Of a stretch of DNA of 64,000 bases, positions 35,266 to 42,798 are shown one piece after another. A program made the position numbers and the translations under genes. The stretch is from Treponema sp. Lineage in GTDB: Bacteria; Spirochaetota; Spirochaetia; Treponematales; Treponemataceae. The notes under the pieces are model-generated. The model made no database searches. It worked only from the letters and a program-made list of their open reading frames with translations, and was not told where the DNA came from. Numbering within the stretch: position 1 is the first letter of the stretch; each line of letters starts with the position of its first letter. The stretch lies in the NCBI RefSeq assembly GCF_017430385.1, contig NZ_JAFRNB010000039.1, positions 1 to 64,000 on the forward strand, read 5' to 3'.

Positions 35266-35294
35266 TTTACGCAATGAAAGAATCTTTGTATAAT
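35266..35294 (+). promoter_or_regulatory. Promoter of ilvD
   Basis: TTTACG (35266-35271), a 17-base spacer and TATAAT (35289-35294) with predicted start near 35301, about 29 bases before the ilvD ATG. The remaining bases of the 179-base gap after truB show no other clear element. Confidence 0.65.
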
Positions 35295-35329
35295 ATCCTT
35301 GATTAATTTCAATTAAATTGAGGTACATT

Positions 35330-36949
35330 ATGAAGAAATCTGATAACGCAATCAAGGGTACGGCACGCGCTCCGCACCGCTCACTTTTCTATGCTTCTGG
35401 CTACACAAACGAAGAATTGAACCAGCCGATGGTCGGAATCATCTGTGCAAAAAACGAGCTGATTCCTGGTCACATCGAGCTTGACCGAATCGCTGAGGCT
35501 GTAAAGGCAGGCGTTCGCATGGCTGGCGGCACTCCAGTTGAGTTCCCGGCTATCGGTGTTTGTGACGGTATTGCAATGGGCCATGAGGGTATGAAATACT
35601 CTCTCGTTACCCGCGAATTGATTGCCGACAGCGTTGAGTGCGTTGCAAAGGCTCATCAGTTCGATGCTCTCGTTATGATTCCGAACTGTGACAAAATCGT
35701 TCCGGGTATGCTCATGGCTGCTGCCCGCTTGGACTTGCCTACAGTTTTTGTTTCTGGCGGTCCTATGATGCCGGGGCATTTGCCTGGTCACGATGCAACA
35801 AACCCTTATTCTGGAAAAAATCTTTCTTTGACTGATATGTTCGAGGCTGTAGGCGGTTTGGCAGTTGGTAAAGTCACCGAAGAACAGCTTTGTGAGATGG
35901 AAAATTATGCCTGCCCTGGATGCGGTGCTTGTTCAGGAATGTTCACTGCAAACTCAATGAACTGTCTCACTGAGGTTCTTGGTCTTGGTTTGCCTGGAAA
36001 CGGAACTATCCCTGCCGTAACAGGCCGCCGAATCCAGCTTGCAAAACACGCTGGTATGCAGGTTATGGAAATGTACAAACGCGGAATCACTGCCCGACAG
36101 ATGATGACTGCCGAAAACTTCAAGAACGCTCTTGCAGCTGACATGGCTTTGGGCTGCTCTTCAAACACAATGCTCCATGTTCCTGCAATCATGCACGAGG
36201 CCGGTCTTGAACTTGATCTTCACGAAGTAAACGAAATTTCTAACCGAACCCCTAACCTCTGCCACCTCGCTCCTGCAGGCCACACTTTCATGTGCGAGCT
36301 TGACGATGCAGGCGGAGTTCAGGCTGTTTTGGCAGAACTTGCAAAGAAAAACCTTATCAACACAAACCTTATCACGGCGACAGGAAAAACAATCGCTGAG
36401 AATATCAAGGGCGTACGAAACCGAAACCCGGAAATCTTGCGACCAATCGAAAATCCGTTCTCAGACAACGGCGGTATCGCAATCTTGTTCGGAAACCTGG
36501 CTCCAAACGGAACAGTCGTTAAACGATCAGCTTGTGCAAAAGAGCTTATGCTTCACACAGGCCCTGCCCGCGTATTCAACGATGAGAGCGAGGCAATGGA
36601 AGCCGTTCAGAAGGCTCAGATTCACCCGGGCGATGTTGTCGTAATCCGCTACGAAGGCCCGAAAGGAGGCCCTGGTATGCGTGAGATGCTCGCAGTCACA
36701 GCAGCCCTCGCAGGTCAGGGCTTGGACAAGCAGGTTGCCTTGATTACAGACGGCCGATTCTCTGGTGCTACCCGAGGTGCCTCTCTTGGTCACTGTTCAC
36801 CGGAAGCAGCCGTGGGTGGTCCAATCGCCCTCGTTCAGGAAGGTGACAAAATCACCCTCGACATCAATAACTACAAGATTCACCTTGACGTGAGCGATGA
36901 GGAACTTGCAAAAGAAAAGCCGCGTGGGTTGCACCGGAGCCAAAGGTAA
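35330..36949 (+). CDS. ilvD: Dihydroxy-acid dehydratase, C-terminus altered by frameshift
   Basis: Branched-chain amino acid biosynthesis enzyme dehydrating 2,3-dihydroxy acids. Iron-sulfur and active-site motifs are intact: [45 protein letters not shown], and [19 protein letters not shown] with the catalytic serine. The frame ends early as [15 protein letters not shown]. The expected tail ([20 protein letters not shown] and a short end) continues in another frame to 37017, so one base seems missing in the A-rich tract at 36910-36918. ATG 35330 lies after TTGAGG. The tail belongs to the conserved domain, so the product as read may be impaired. Confidence 0.93.
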   Translation: MKKSDNAIKGTARAPHRSLFYASGYTNEELNQPMVGIICAKNELIPGHIELDRIAEAVKAGVRMAGGTPVEFPAIGVCDGIAMGHEGMKYSLVTRELIADSVECVAKAHQFDALVMIPNCDKIVPGMLMAAARLDLPTVFVSGGPMMPGHLPGHDATNPYSGKNLSLTDMFEAVGGLAVGKVTEEQLCEMENYACPGCGACSGMFTANSMNCLTEVLGLGLPGNGTIPAVTGRRIQLAKHAGMQVMEMYKRGITARQMMTAENFKNALAADMALGCSSNTMLHVPAIMHEAGLELDLHEVNEISNRTPNLCHLAPAGHTFMCELDDAGGVQAVLAELAKKNLINTNLITATGKTIAENIKGVRNRNPEILRPIENPFSDNGGIAILFGNLAPNGTVVKRSACAKELMLHTGPARVFNDESEAMEAVQKAQIHPGDVVVIRYEGPKGGPGMREMLAVTAALAGQGLDKQVALITDGRFSGATRGASLGHCSPEAAVGGPIALVQEGDKITLDINNYKIHLDVSDEELAKEKPRGLHRSQR

Positions 36950-37017
36950 AGACAGGATACCTTGCACGCTATGCAAAGCTCGTCTCATCTGCTGACAAGG
37001 GCGCGATTTTACAATAG
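36919..37017 (+). pseudogene. ilvD: Out-of-frame C-terminal tail of ilvD
   Basis: Starting with GCC 36919 the frame reads [20 protein letters not shown], then [12 protein letters not shown] and TAG. This is the normal IlvD C-terminus. Adding one A in the caaaagaaaag tract just upstream joins it to the main frame and gives a 562-residue enzyme of standard length. Confidence 0.85.
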
Positions 37018-37027
37018 AAAAAGGGAA

Positions 37028-37120
37028 AAATTCCTCACAGAGGGCACAGAGTTCACAGAGAGCTTATTTTATCTCTAATCCTTTGATTCTCTGTGCGCTC
37101 CTAAGCTCTGTGAGGAATTT
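37028..37120. repeat. CACAGAG-type inverted repeat
   Basis: AAATTCCTCACAGAG (37028-37042) and CTCTGTGAGGAATTT (37106-37120) are perfect 15-bp complementary arms with a 63-base centre containing further CACAGAG/CTCTGTG words. It lies between ilvD and a small gene and is related to the words at 30481-30775. Confidence 0.85.
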
Positions 37121-37133
37121 AAAAAGGAATTTT

Positions 37134-37298
37134 ATGACCGAAACTTTTAACAATTGGACAGAATATGACGCCTGGCTCATTCAGCATTATGAGGAATTCG
37201 CGATGACCAAAGTCGATGAAATTGACGGAAAAGTTGTCGTGGAATACATGCCCAAAGCTGAATGGGAAAAACAGGAAAGAGCCGCAGGGCGAATGTAA
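37134..37298 (+). CDS. Small conserved-looking protein of 54 residues, unknown function
   Basis: ATG 37134 has AAAGGA 5-6 bases upstream, and the frame encodes an acidic 54-residue protein starting MTETFNNWTEYDAWLIQHYE and ending EKQERAAGRM. It has no membrane segment or cysteine. The good ribosome binding site and protein-like composition support a real gene. I do not recognise the family. The tryptophan/tyrosine-rich start suggests a small folded protein. Confidence 0.6.
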   Translation: MTETFNNWTEYDAWLIQHYEEFAMTKVDEIDGKVVVEYMPKAEWEKQERAAGRM

Positions 37299-37365
37299 AA
37301 AATTAAAGCAATCTTTTCTATGAAAAAAGGAAAGATTGCAACTATAAAAAACAAACAAAACAATT

Positions 37366-37411
37366 ATTGCTTTTATACATGTTTTTATGATAAAGTATGT
37401 ATAAAAGCAAT
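37366..37411 (+). promoter_or_regulatory. Perfect 15-bp dyad at the AbiE promoter
   Basis: ATTGCTTTTATACAT (37366-37380) and ATGTATAAAAGCAAT (37397-37411) are perfect inverted arms with a 16-base spacer holding a possible -10 TATGAT (37386-37391). AbiEi antitoxins are known to bind inverted repeats in their own promoter, so this is the likely autoregulatory site. Confidence 0.75.
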
Positions 37412-38002
37412 ATGAACAAGACAGACGCGCTTATATTAAAGACAGCAGAACTCAATAACGGATATATCACAATTTCTGAGTGTGATGCATTGGGCATTCA
37501 CAAAAACAATGTATTCAATTTGGCAAAGAAAAATATGCTTACCCGTCAGGCTTCTGGGATTTATACTTTGCCAGAAAATCTTCCAGATGAGCTTTATATT
37601 CTTCATTTGCGTTTCCCTTCGCTGGTTTTTTCACACGAAACGGCTTTGTATTATTTGGGGTACAGCGACCAAGTACCGTTTGTTTATTCTGTAACTGTAC
37701 CAAATAATTTTCATTCTAAAGCACTTGAAAACTATACTGTGATTCAACAAAAAGGCGATTTTATAAATGAGGGAAAAATCGAAGTCGAAACAGAGTATTC
37801 TAACAAAATTCCAGTTTATTGTATTGAGCGCACTTTATGCGATTTACTTCATAAACCAAGCACACTAGATTTAGAAAGATTCATCCCTGCATTAAAGAAA
37901 TATTTACATTCGAAAGATCGTGACAATATTAAGTTACTGGAGTTTGCAAAAAAAATCGGCATGGAGAAAAAAATCCGTACTTATATGGAGGTGACATTGT
38001 GA
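37412..38002 (+). CDS. abiEi: AbiEi-type antitoxin of a type IV toxin-antitoxin system
   Basis: A 196-residue protein with an N-terminal winged-helix (ALILKTAELNNGYITISECD, VFNLAKKNMLTRQASGIYTL) followed by the AbiEi domain (LRFPSLVFSHETALYYLG, IPVYCIERTLCDLL). ATG 37397 is also in frame, but it lies inside the right arm of the dyad and near the predicted transcription start. Neither ATG has a clear ribosome binding site. The gene overlaps the toxin gene at GTGA. It represses its operon and counteracts the toxin without direct binding in the studied system. Confidence 0.85.
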   Translation: MNKTDALILKTAELNNGYITISECDALGIHKNNVFNLAKKNMLTRQASGIYTLPENLPDELYILHLRFPSLVFSHETALYYLGYSDQVPFVYSVTVPNNFHSKALENYTVIQQKGDFINEGKIEVETEYSNKIPVYCIERTLCDLLHKPSTLDLERFIPALKKYLHSKDRDNIKLLEFAKKIGMEKKIRTYMEVTL

Positions 38003-38847
38003 AAACCGATAATGCTATGCAACTAAAAGCAAAAATTAACACCAAGGCAAAAGAGCTTAATATTGCACCTCAATTTGTGCTACAAAATTACATAATGGAA
38101 TGTTTTATAAAAAGGCTTTCGTTTTCTGAATACAAAGACAATTTTATTTTAAAAGGTGGAATTCTAATTGCTTCTCTTGTGGGACTTCAAAATCGTTCTA
38201 CGATGGATATTGACGCAACGATTACAGGTTTTAACTTGGACAAATCAGAGATTGTAAAAATTTTGAATTATATTTGTTCCGTTCCGTGTGATGATGACTT
38301 TACTTTCGTTTTTGACAGAGTTGAGGATATTCGAGAAGATGATGAGTATTCCGGGCTTAGGGCATTTCTTTTTGCAGATTATGAAAAGATACACGCCCCT
38401 TTTTCTATGGATCTAACAACAGGAGACAAAATTACACCTGGAAAAATCAATCATTCGTTTCAAAGGCTCTTTGATAATGACACAATTATTATGTTGTCTT
38501 ATCCTGTTGAAAACATTCTTGCAGAGAAGCTTGAAACGATACTTTCAAGAAATATCGAAAACACGCGCCCCCGTGATTTTTATGACATTTTAGCATTAAA
38601 GGCTTTGGCTCATACTTGCAAGAGTGAAGTGTTGCAAACAGCATTGCAAAATACAGCAAACAAAAGAGGAAGTTTAAAATATCTTTCAAATACGAAAGCC
38701 ACTATGGAAAAAATTGAAAGTGACAGTTTTATGAATTCACTTTGGGAAAAATACAGCAAAAAACAGCCCTATGCAAAAGATTATTCTTTTGCAGATGTTT
38801 GTGGTGAAGTCAAAAATTTGCTTGATAAAATCGGGGAACTTAATTAG
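37999..38847 (+). CDS. abiEii: AbiEii-type nucleotidyltransferase toxin
   Basis: A 282-residue DNA-polymerase-beta-fold nucleotidyltransferase. FILKGGILIASLVGLQNRSTMDIDATI contains the GG-x-L and the metal-binding DID motif, and YPVENILAEKLETILSRN plus RPRDFYDILAL are the usual downstream motifs. The GTG start overlaps the antitoxin stop (GTGA). Base composition is AT-richer than the mannan locus, consistent with an acquired module. Phage defence or plasmid/element maintenance is the known role of the family. Confidence 0.9.
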   Translation: MKTDNAMQLKAKINTKAKELNIAPQFVLQNYIMECFIKRLSFSEYKDNFILKGGILIASLVGLQNRSTMDIDATITGFNLDKSEIVKILNYICSVPCDDDFTFVFDRVEDIREDDEYSGLRAFLFADYEKIHAPFSMDLTTGDKITPGKINHSFQRLFDNDTIIMLSYPVENILAEKLETILSRNIENTRPRDFYDILALKALAHTCKSEVLQTALQNTANKRGSLKYLSNTKATMEKIESDSFMNSLWEKYSKKQPYAKDYSFADVCGEVKNLLDKIGELN

Positions 38848-38909
38848 GTTGCAAACTTTCAGTCAACAATTTCTTTACCGTCACTAAAAAACTACACAAA
38901 TTATAACAC

Positions 38910-39197
38910 TCACAAAGAATCAACAAGTTTGGAAAGTTCTTTCCTCAAGTTTGTATACTTCAAAAAATAATTATCCCTAGTCTCAGCATCATCTTTAGAA
39001 TCTACACCCTGTACTAAAAATTCCACGGTCGTTCCCAATGCGGCGGCAATCTTTGTAGCTTCACTTGCTCTTGGTTCCGTTCCGGCTTTTCGCATACTGG
39101 AAACAGTCGTCTCGGACATTCCCATCTTGTGGGCAAGCCAACGATACGATGTATTCTGTTCTTTGCGCAACGCCTCAACATTATCCCAAAAAGCCAT
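38910..39197 (-). CDS. Small XRE-family transcriptional regulator
   Basis: A 95-residue helix-turn-helix protein: YRWLAHKMGMSETTVSSMRK is the recognition region and ATKIAAALGTTVEFLVQG closes the domain. A TATAAT lies 5 bases from ATG 39197 on the minus strand and AAGG sits too close for a normal ribosome binding site, so translation may be leaderless. The 110-base AT-rich divergent region to the MBOAT gene contains TTCGTA/TACGAA-like half-sites that might be its operators. The partner system is not identified. Confidence 0.82.
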   Translation of the reverse strand: MAFWDNVEALRKEQNTSYRWLAHKMGMSETTVSSMRKAGTEPRASEATKIAAALGTTVEFLVQGVDSKDDAETRDNYFLKYTNLRKELSKLVDSL

Positions 39198-39310
39198 ACC
39201 TTATTATAAATGATAGAATTACTTAGGCTCGTAGTCTGTTATTGAATAATTCTAATTTTCGTAGTATAAATTATAAAATTACGAATTTTCGGAGTTTTAT
39301 AACAAAAACT

Positions 39311-39471
39311 ATGCTTTTCAGTTCTTTTGAATTCATCTTTATTTTTCTGCCCGCAACACTCGCAGGATACTTTCTTTTCGGGAAAAAAAGTATCCATTCA
39401 GCGAATATTTTCTTTTATTCGCCTCCTTCTTTTTCTATGGATGGTGGGATTTACGATATATTCCGCTGCTT
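39311..39471 (+). pseudogene. N-terminal part of the MBOAT acyltransferase before a frameshift
   Basis: From ATG 39311 the frame reads MLFSSFEFIFIFLPATLAGY then FLFGKKSIHSANIF, the standard MBOAT/AlgI start. After about 39405 the family sequence (ASFFFYGWWDLRYIPLLMFS) continues in another frame that is the frame of the gene at 39472. One additional T in the TTTT tract near 39401-39404 would join them. Confidence 0.82.
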
Positions 39472-40779
39472 ATGTTTTCAATTCTGTGGAATTATTTCGC
39501 AGGTCTTTTGATTGGCAAATTCGCAGAGAAAACTATTTCTCAGAAAGTAATTCTTATTCTCGCGGTAACACTGAATGTGGTACTACTCGGATATTTCAAA
39601 TACACGGATTTTTTCATAAAAACAGCGAATCGTGCCCTTCATACAGACTGGAACCTAAAGCATATCGTTCTTCCGCTTGGAATCTCGTTCTACACTTTTC
39701 AAGCAATTTCATATATCGTAGATGTCTATCTAGGAAAAACAAAAAAGGAAAAGAACATTATAAACCTAGCTCTTTACATCTCACTTTTTCCGCAACTAAT
39801 CGCAGGCCCGATAGTAGATCACAATTCTATGATTCCACAGTTCGCTGACAAAGACAGGCACAAATTCAATCCAACAAATTTTTCGGCAGGAATTACACTT
39901 TTTGCCCTCGCAGTTTTCAAAAAAATTGTTATTGCAGATTCCCTTTCACCTGTAGTCGCAGATATTTTTGGCCGTATTTCATCTCTAACGATGCTTGAGG
40001 CGTGGTGCGGAGTAATTTGTTATACTTTTCAGCTTTATTTTGATTTTTCGGCATACTCGGAAATGGCTATCGGACTTGGAAAAATGCTAAACATTAACTT
40101 TCCAACGAATTTTGAGTCCCCATATCAGGCAACATCAATGATAGATTTTTGGAGAAGATGGCACATTACTCTCGGAACTTGGATTCGGAATTACATCTAC
40201 ATTCCGCTCGGCGGAAATCGAAAGGGACAAAGGCGAAAACTCATAAATCTTTTCGTAGCAATGACAATCTGTGGCTTTTGGCATGGCGCTGGATTCCGTT
40301 ACATAGCATGGGGAATGATGCACGGCGGATTTTTAGTCGTAAATCATTGGTGGCGAGGATTCTCAAAAGAACATAAGCTTGAAATTCCAAAGATTTTCGG
40401 CACAATACTGACTTTTATATGCGTATGCTCAGGTTGGGCGATTTTTAGAGCAAACAGTCTTCGAGACGGATTAAGGCTTATAAAACGAATGTTTAACTAC
40501 CATAAATTCGCACTTCCAGCTGGCGGTAAAATCGAAAATCTGTTCTCATTCCTGCATTACTTTGAGGTGAATTTTATCAATACCGCTAATCTTCCGTTTG
40601 CACGGCTACTTCTTCTCTCCATTTTAATTTTCTGTCTACCCAGTGCACAAAAAATCGTATCAGAAAGATACAAGGCAAGCTGGAAATGGTTACTCATATC
40701 ATTAGCAGCCCTATTCTACTCGCTCTACACGATAGCAGGAAACGCAAACCTTTCAGAATTCCTCTATTTTCAGTTTTAG
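39472..40779 (+). CDS. MBOAT-family O-acyltransferase (AlgI/DltB/PatA-like), 5-prime end frameshifted
   Basis: A polytopic membrane protein of 435 residues as read, about 490 when joined to the fragment starting at 39311. The MBOAT hallmark residues are visible: GISFYTFQAISYIVDVY, LFPQLIAGPIV, FQLYFDFSAYSEMAIGLGKM, NFESPYQATSMIDFWRRWHITLG and the catalytic histidine in CGFWHGAGFRYIAWG. It transfers acyl groups, usually acetyl, across the membrane onto an exported polysaccharide or wall polymer. The next gene encodes an AlgJ/AlgX-like SGNH partner, as in alginate and peptidoglycan O-acetylation systems. Confidence 0.88.
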   Translation: MFSILWNYFAGLLIGKFAEKTISQKVILILAVTLNVVLLGYFKYTDFFIKTANRALHTDWNLKHIVLPLGISFYTFQAISYIVDVYLGKTKKEKNIINLALYISLFPQLIAGPIVDHNSMIPQFADKDRHKFNPTNFSAGITLFALAVFKKIVIADSLSPVVADIFGRISSLTMLEAWCGVICYTFQLYFDFSAYSEMAIGLGKMLNINFPTNFESPYQATSMIDFWRRWHITLGTWIRNYIYIPLGGNRKGQRRKLINLFVAMTICGFWHGAGFRYIAWGMMHGGFLVVNHWWRGFSKEHKLEIPKIFGTILTFICVCSGWAIFRANSLRDGLRLIKRMFNYHKFALPAGGKIENLFSFLHYFEVNFINTANLPFARLLLLSILIFCLPSAQKIVSERYKASWKWLLISLAALFYSLYTIAGNANLSEFLYFQF

Positions 40780-40787
40780 GAGACAAT

Positions 40788-41759
40788 ATGAATCCAAATC
40801 GATACGCAATTTTTTTTATAGGCCTTTTTATTTTGATTGCAATTACGGCAGTGTTCCGCTGGTGCTTGCTTTGGAATATGCAATTCTCATATATGGACAA
40901 CGAATTTCCATACTGGATTCAGCAAAAAGATTATGTTCAAACGAAATCTGACAAGCAGGAAGTGATTTTTTTGGGAGACTCGCGAATGAAAGCTGCTGTT
41001 ATTCCGAACAAACTTTGTGAAAACGCATACAATCTTGCTGTTGGTGGCGGAACATCAATCGAGATGTACTATACACTTAAGCATTATCTTGAGAATCACC
41101 CGAAGCCAGAGAAAGTGATTTTGGGATTTGCGGGCGGGCATTGGGTTTCAGAAGGTCAATTCACAGGTCGCGACTTGTATTTTCATTTTCTTTCGCCAAG
41201 TGAACAGCTTGAAGCTCAATATATTGGCTATAAATCTAATCAATGGGGATTTCAAAGATTTAAGGAAAAGATAATCGACACTCTAGAATACGAGTTATTT
41301 TTTCCTCAAAAATACTCGGCAGCTCTCATAAATTCAAAATTCAAGCGAGGAGAGTTCAATCATTCTGAATATGAAAAAAACAAAATGAACAAAGGACAAA
41401 TGTTTTTCGGTATGAATGAAAGAACAGAAGATTTTAATGGCGATGCAAATATAAACTTTGTACCAGACAAAAGGAACGATTTTTATCTCCACAAAATCAT
41501 AAATCTCTGCAAGAAACACAATATTTCATTTTTTATCGAACAACTGCCAATGAACACTATTAGCCATGAAAAACTTGGAGAAACAAAATTCTACGAAAAA
41601 TTCAAAAGCTATCTTTCTGACTTGGAATCAGAAACTGGAATCACAGTCGAAAAAGCAATTCCATGCTATGAACCGGAATGCTTTGGAGATTCAAGCCATG
41701 TAAATCCAAGAGGGGCAGAACGGTTCACCGCAGAAATAAAGGAGAAATACGGTCTTTAG
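40788..41759 (+). CDS. AlgJ/AlgX-like SGNH-fold membrane-anchored protein, partner of MBOAT
   Basis: A 323-residue protein with one N-terminal membrane segment (YAIFFIGLFILIAITAVF). The SGNH block I GDSRM carries the serine, AVGGGTSIEMYY is block II-like and DSSHVNPRGAERF is the C-terminal Asp-x-x-His block. ATG 40788 has TAGGAGA upstream, 8 bases after the MBOAT stop. It probably completes O-acetyl transfer outside the membrane. The acceptor polymer is unknown. Confidence 0.82.
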   Translation: MNPNRYAIFFIGLFILIAITAVFRWCLLWNMQFSYMDNEFPYWIQQKDYVQTKSDKQEVIFLGDSRMKAAVIPNKLCENAYNLAVGGGTSIEMYYTLKHYLENHPKPEKVILGFAGGHWVSEGQFTGRDLYFHFLSPSEQLEAQYIGYKSNQWGFQRFKEKIIDTLEYELFFPQKYSAALINSKFKRGEFNHSEYEKNKMNKGQMFFGMNERTEDFNGDANINFVPDKRNDFYLHKIINLCKKHNISFFIEQLPMNTISHEKLGETKFYEKFKSYLSDLESETGITVEKAIPCYEPECFGDSSHVNPRGAERFTAEIKEKYGL

Positions 41760-41773
41760 GAAAGGATGGATAT

Positions 41774-42616
41774 TTACCCCAGTTTCACGAATTCCCGGTA
41801 ATTAATATCATCATAAGGCGGGCAATATACTGCGAATTCAATTACCTTGAACGATTTTACATATTTTTTGGCGAGATTCATCATCACTTTGGCGACGACG
41901 GCAGGGCTGTTTCGGAAGGCACCGCAGCCGAATGCTCCTAGGACGAGGATATCAACGCCTTGCTGAACGGCAACATCAAAAATGCGGGAATCACGCTTTT
42001 CGTGAAGGGCTTCAAGTTCTGAATCATTTAGAATCAGCCGCTCATCTCCGTCACCAGAATTGTAGCTGTTGCTTGGTCTCTCACGCAGATTAGGGGCGGC
42101 ACAGGTAATCACATCAACATCATACCAGTCACTTTCATTCATTGTCTCAGGCTTCATCGTGTCGTTTTTGAAAACGGTAATATTCTTTGTGTAAAGAATG
42201 TCGTCATTATGAAGCGGGTCACGGCTACGGCGATGCGGCGTGTAAAATCTTTTCCAGTTTGGGTCAGTGTCGAGCGTGAAATAAAGCGTCGAAACCCGGC
42301 AAAGGCACTCTTCCTGCGCACCAGCCCCATTCACTACCCCGCCACCGGGATTTGAAGCAGAGGCAAAATTGAGAACTGCAACTTTACCGCCTTTTCCGGC
42401 ATAAAACTGGGCTGCCTCAAAGGTGCGTTTTTTACTCACGATGATTTTCGCATCGTTTTCAAAGCGGGCGATTTTGCTTCCGTCGGGAACGGAATCCTTT
42501 TCAGGGATAAAAATCTGGCTTTCACGAGATTTTTTAATGCTTTCCTTAAGCCGATCCGATTTTTCGCACAAAGCAACAGTATCTTCAAAAACGGCGATAT
42601 TCTCAAATCTTGACAT
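41774..42616 (-). CDS. Bacterial-type poly(ADP-ribose) glycohydrolase / macrodomain protein (TIGR02452 family)
   Basis: A 280-residue macrodomain protein. The signature NFASASNPGGGVVNGAGAQE followed by ECLCR contains the GGG loop and the QEE catalytic glutamates of microbial PARG enzymes. FGCGAFRNSP is the conserved second loop. It removes ADP-ribose from modified macromolecules and could act as an antitoxin-like or stress enzyme. No ADP-ribosyltransferase is adjacent. It is convergent with the MBOAT pair. Confidence 0.9.
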   Translation of the reverse strand: MSRFENIAVFEDTVALCEKSDRLKESIKKSRESQIFIPEKDSVPDGSKIARFENDAKIIVSKKRTFEAAQFYAGKGGKVAVLNFASASNPGGGVVNGAGAQEECLCRVSTLYFTLDTDPNWKRFYTPHRRSRDPLHNDDILYTKNITVFKNDTMKPETMNESDWYDVDVITCAAPNLRERPSNSYNSGDGDERLILNDSELEALHEKRDSRIFDVAVQQGVDILVLGAFGCGAFRNSPAVVAKVMMNLAKKYVKSFKVIEFAVYCPPYDDINYREFVKLG

Positions 42617-42660
42617 AAAATTTTACCTCACTTTATCGTTATCATAACACAATTTTGGAA

Positions 42661-42785
42661 CTTCTGCGCTAGGGATTGTAGGGGCGTAAGTTGCGAAGCA
42701 ATGAAGTGCGAAAGCACGGAACCCAAACGAGCACGACAACGAGAGTGCTCGCGGAAAGCCCGACCTGAAAGGGAGCGCCCACTGC
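42661..42785. repeat. GC-rich dispersed intergenic element
   Basis: The 182-base gap holds words such as TAGGGGCGTAAGTTGCGAAG, GAAGTGCGAAAGCAC and CGGAAAGCCCGACC followed by a GCGCCC end. The reverse complement of 60463-60570 shows the same order of words (AGGG..TGTAG, AAGTTGC, GAAGCAA, CCCGACC, GCGCCC). This suggests two copies of a mobile or REP-like non-coding element. GAGCAC/GTGCTC (about 42727-42732 and 42741-42746) is an internal dyad. Confidence 0.65.
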
Positions 42786-42798
42786 TACCTGCTCTAAC

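Noticed and set aside
37018-37133. A coding gene in the gap after ilvD
   Set aside because: The open frame from 37083 includes the right arm of the palindrome. Only the part from ATG 37134 has a ribosome binding site and protein-like content.
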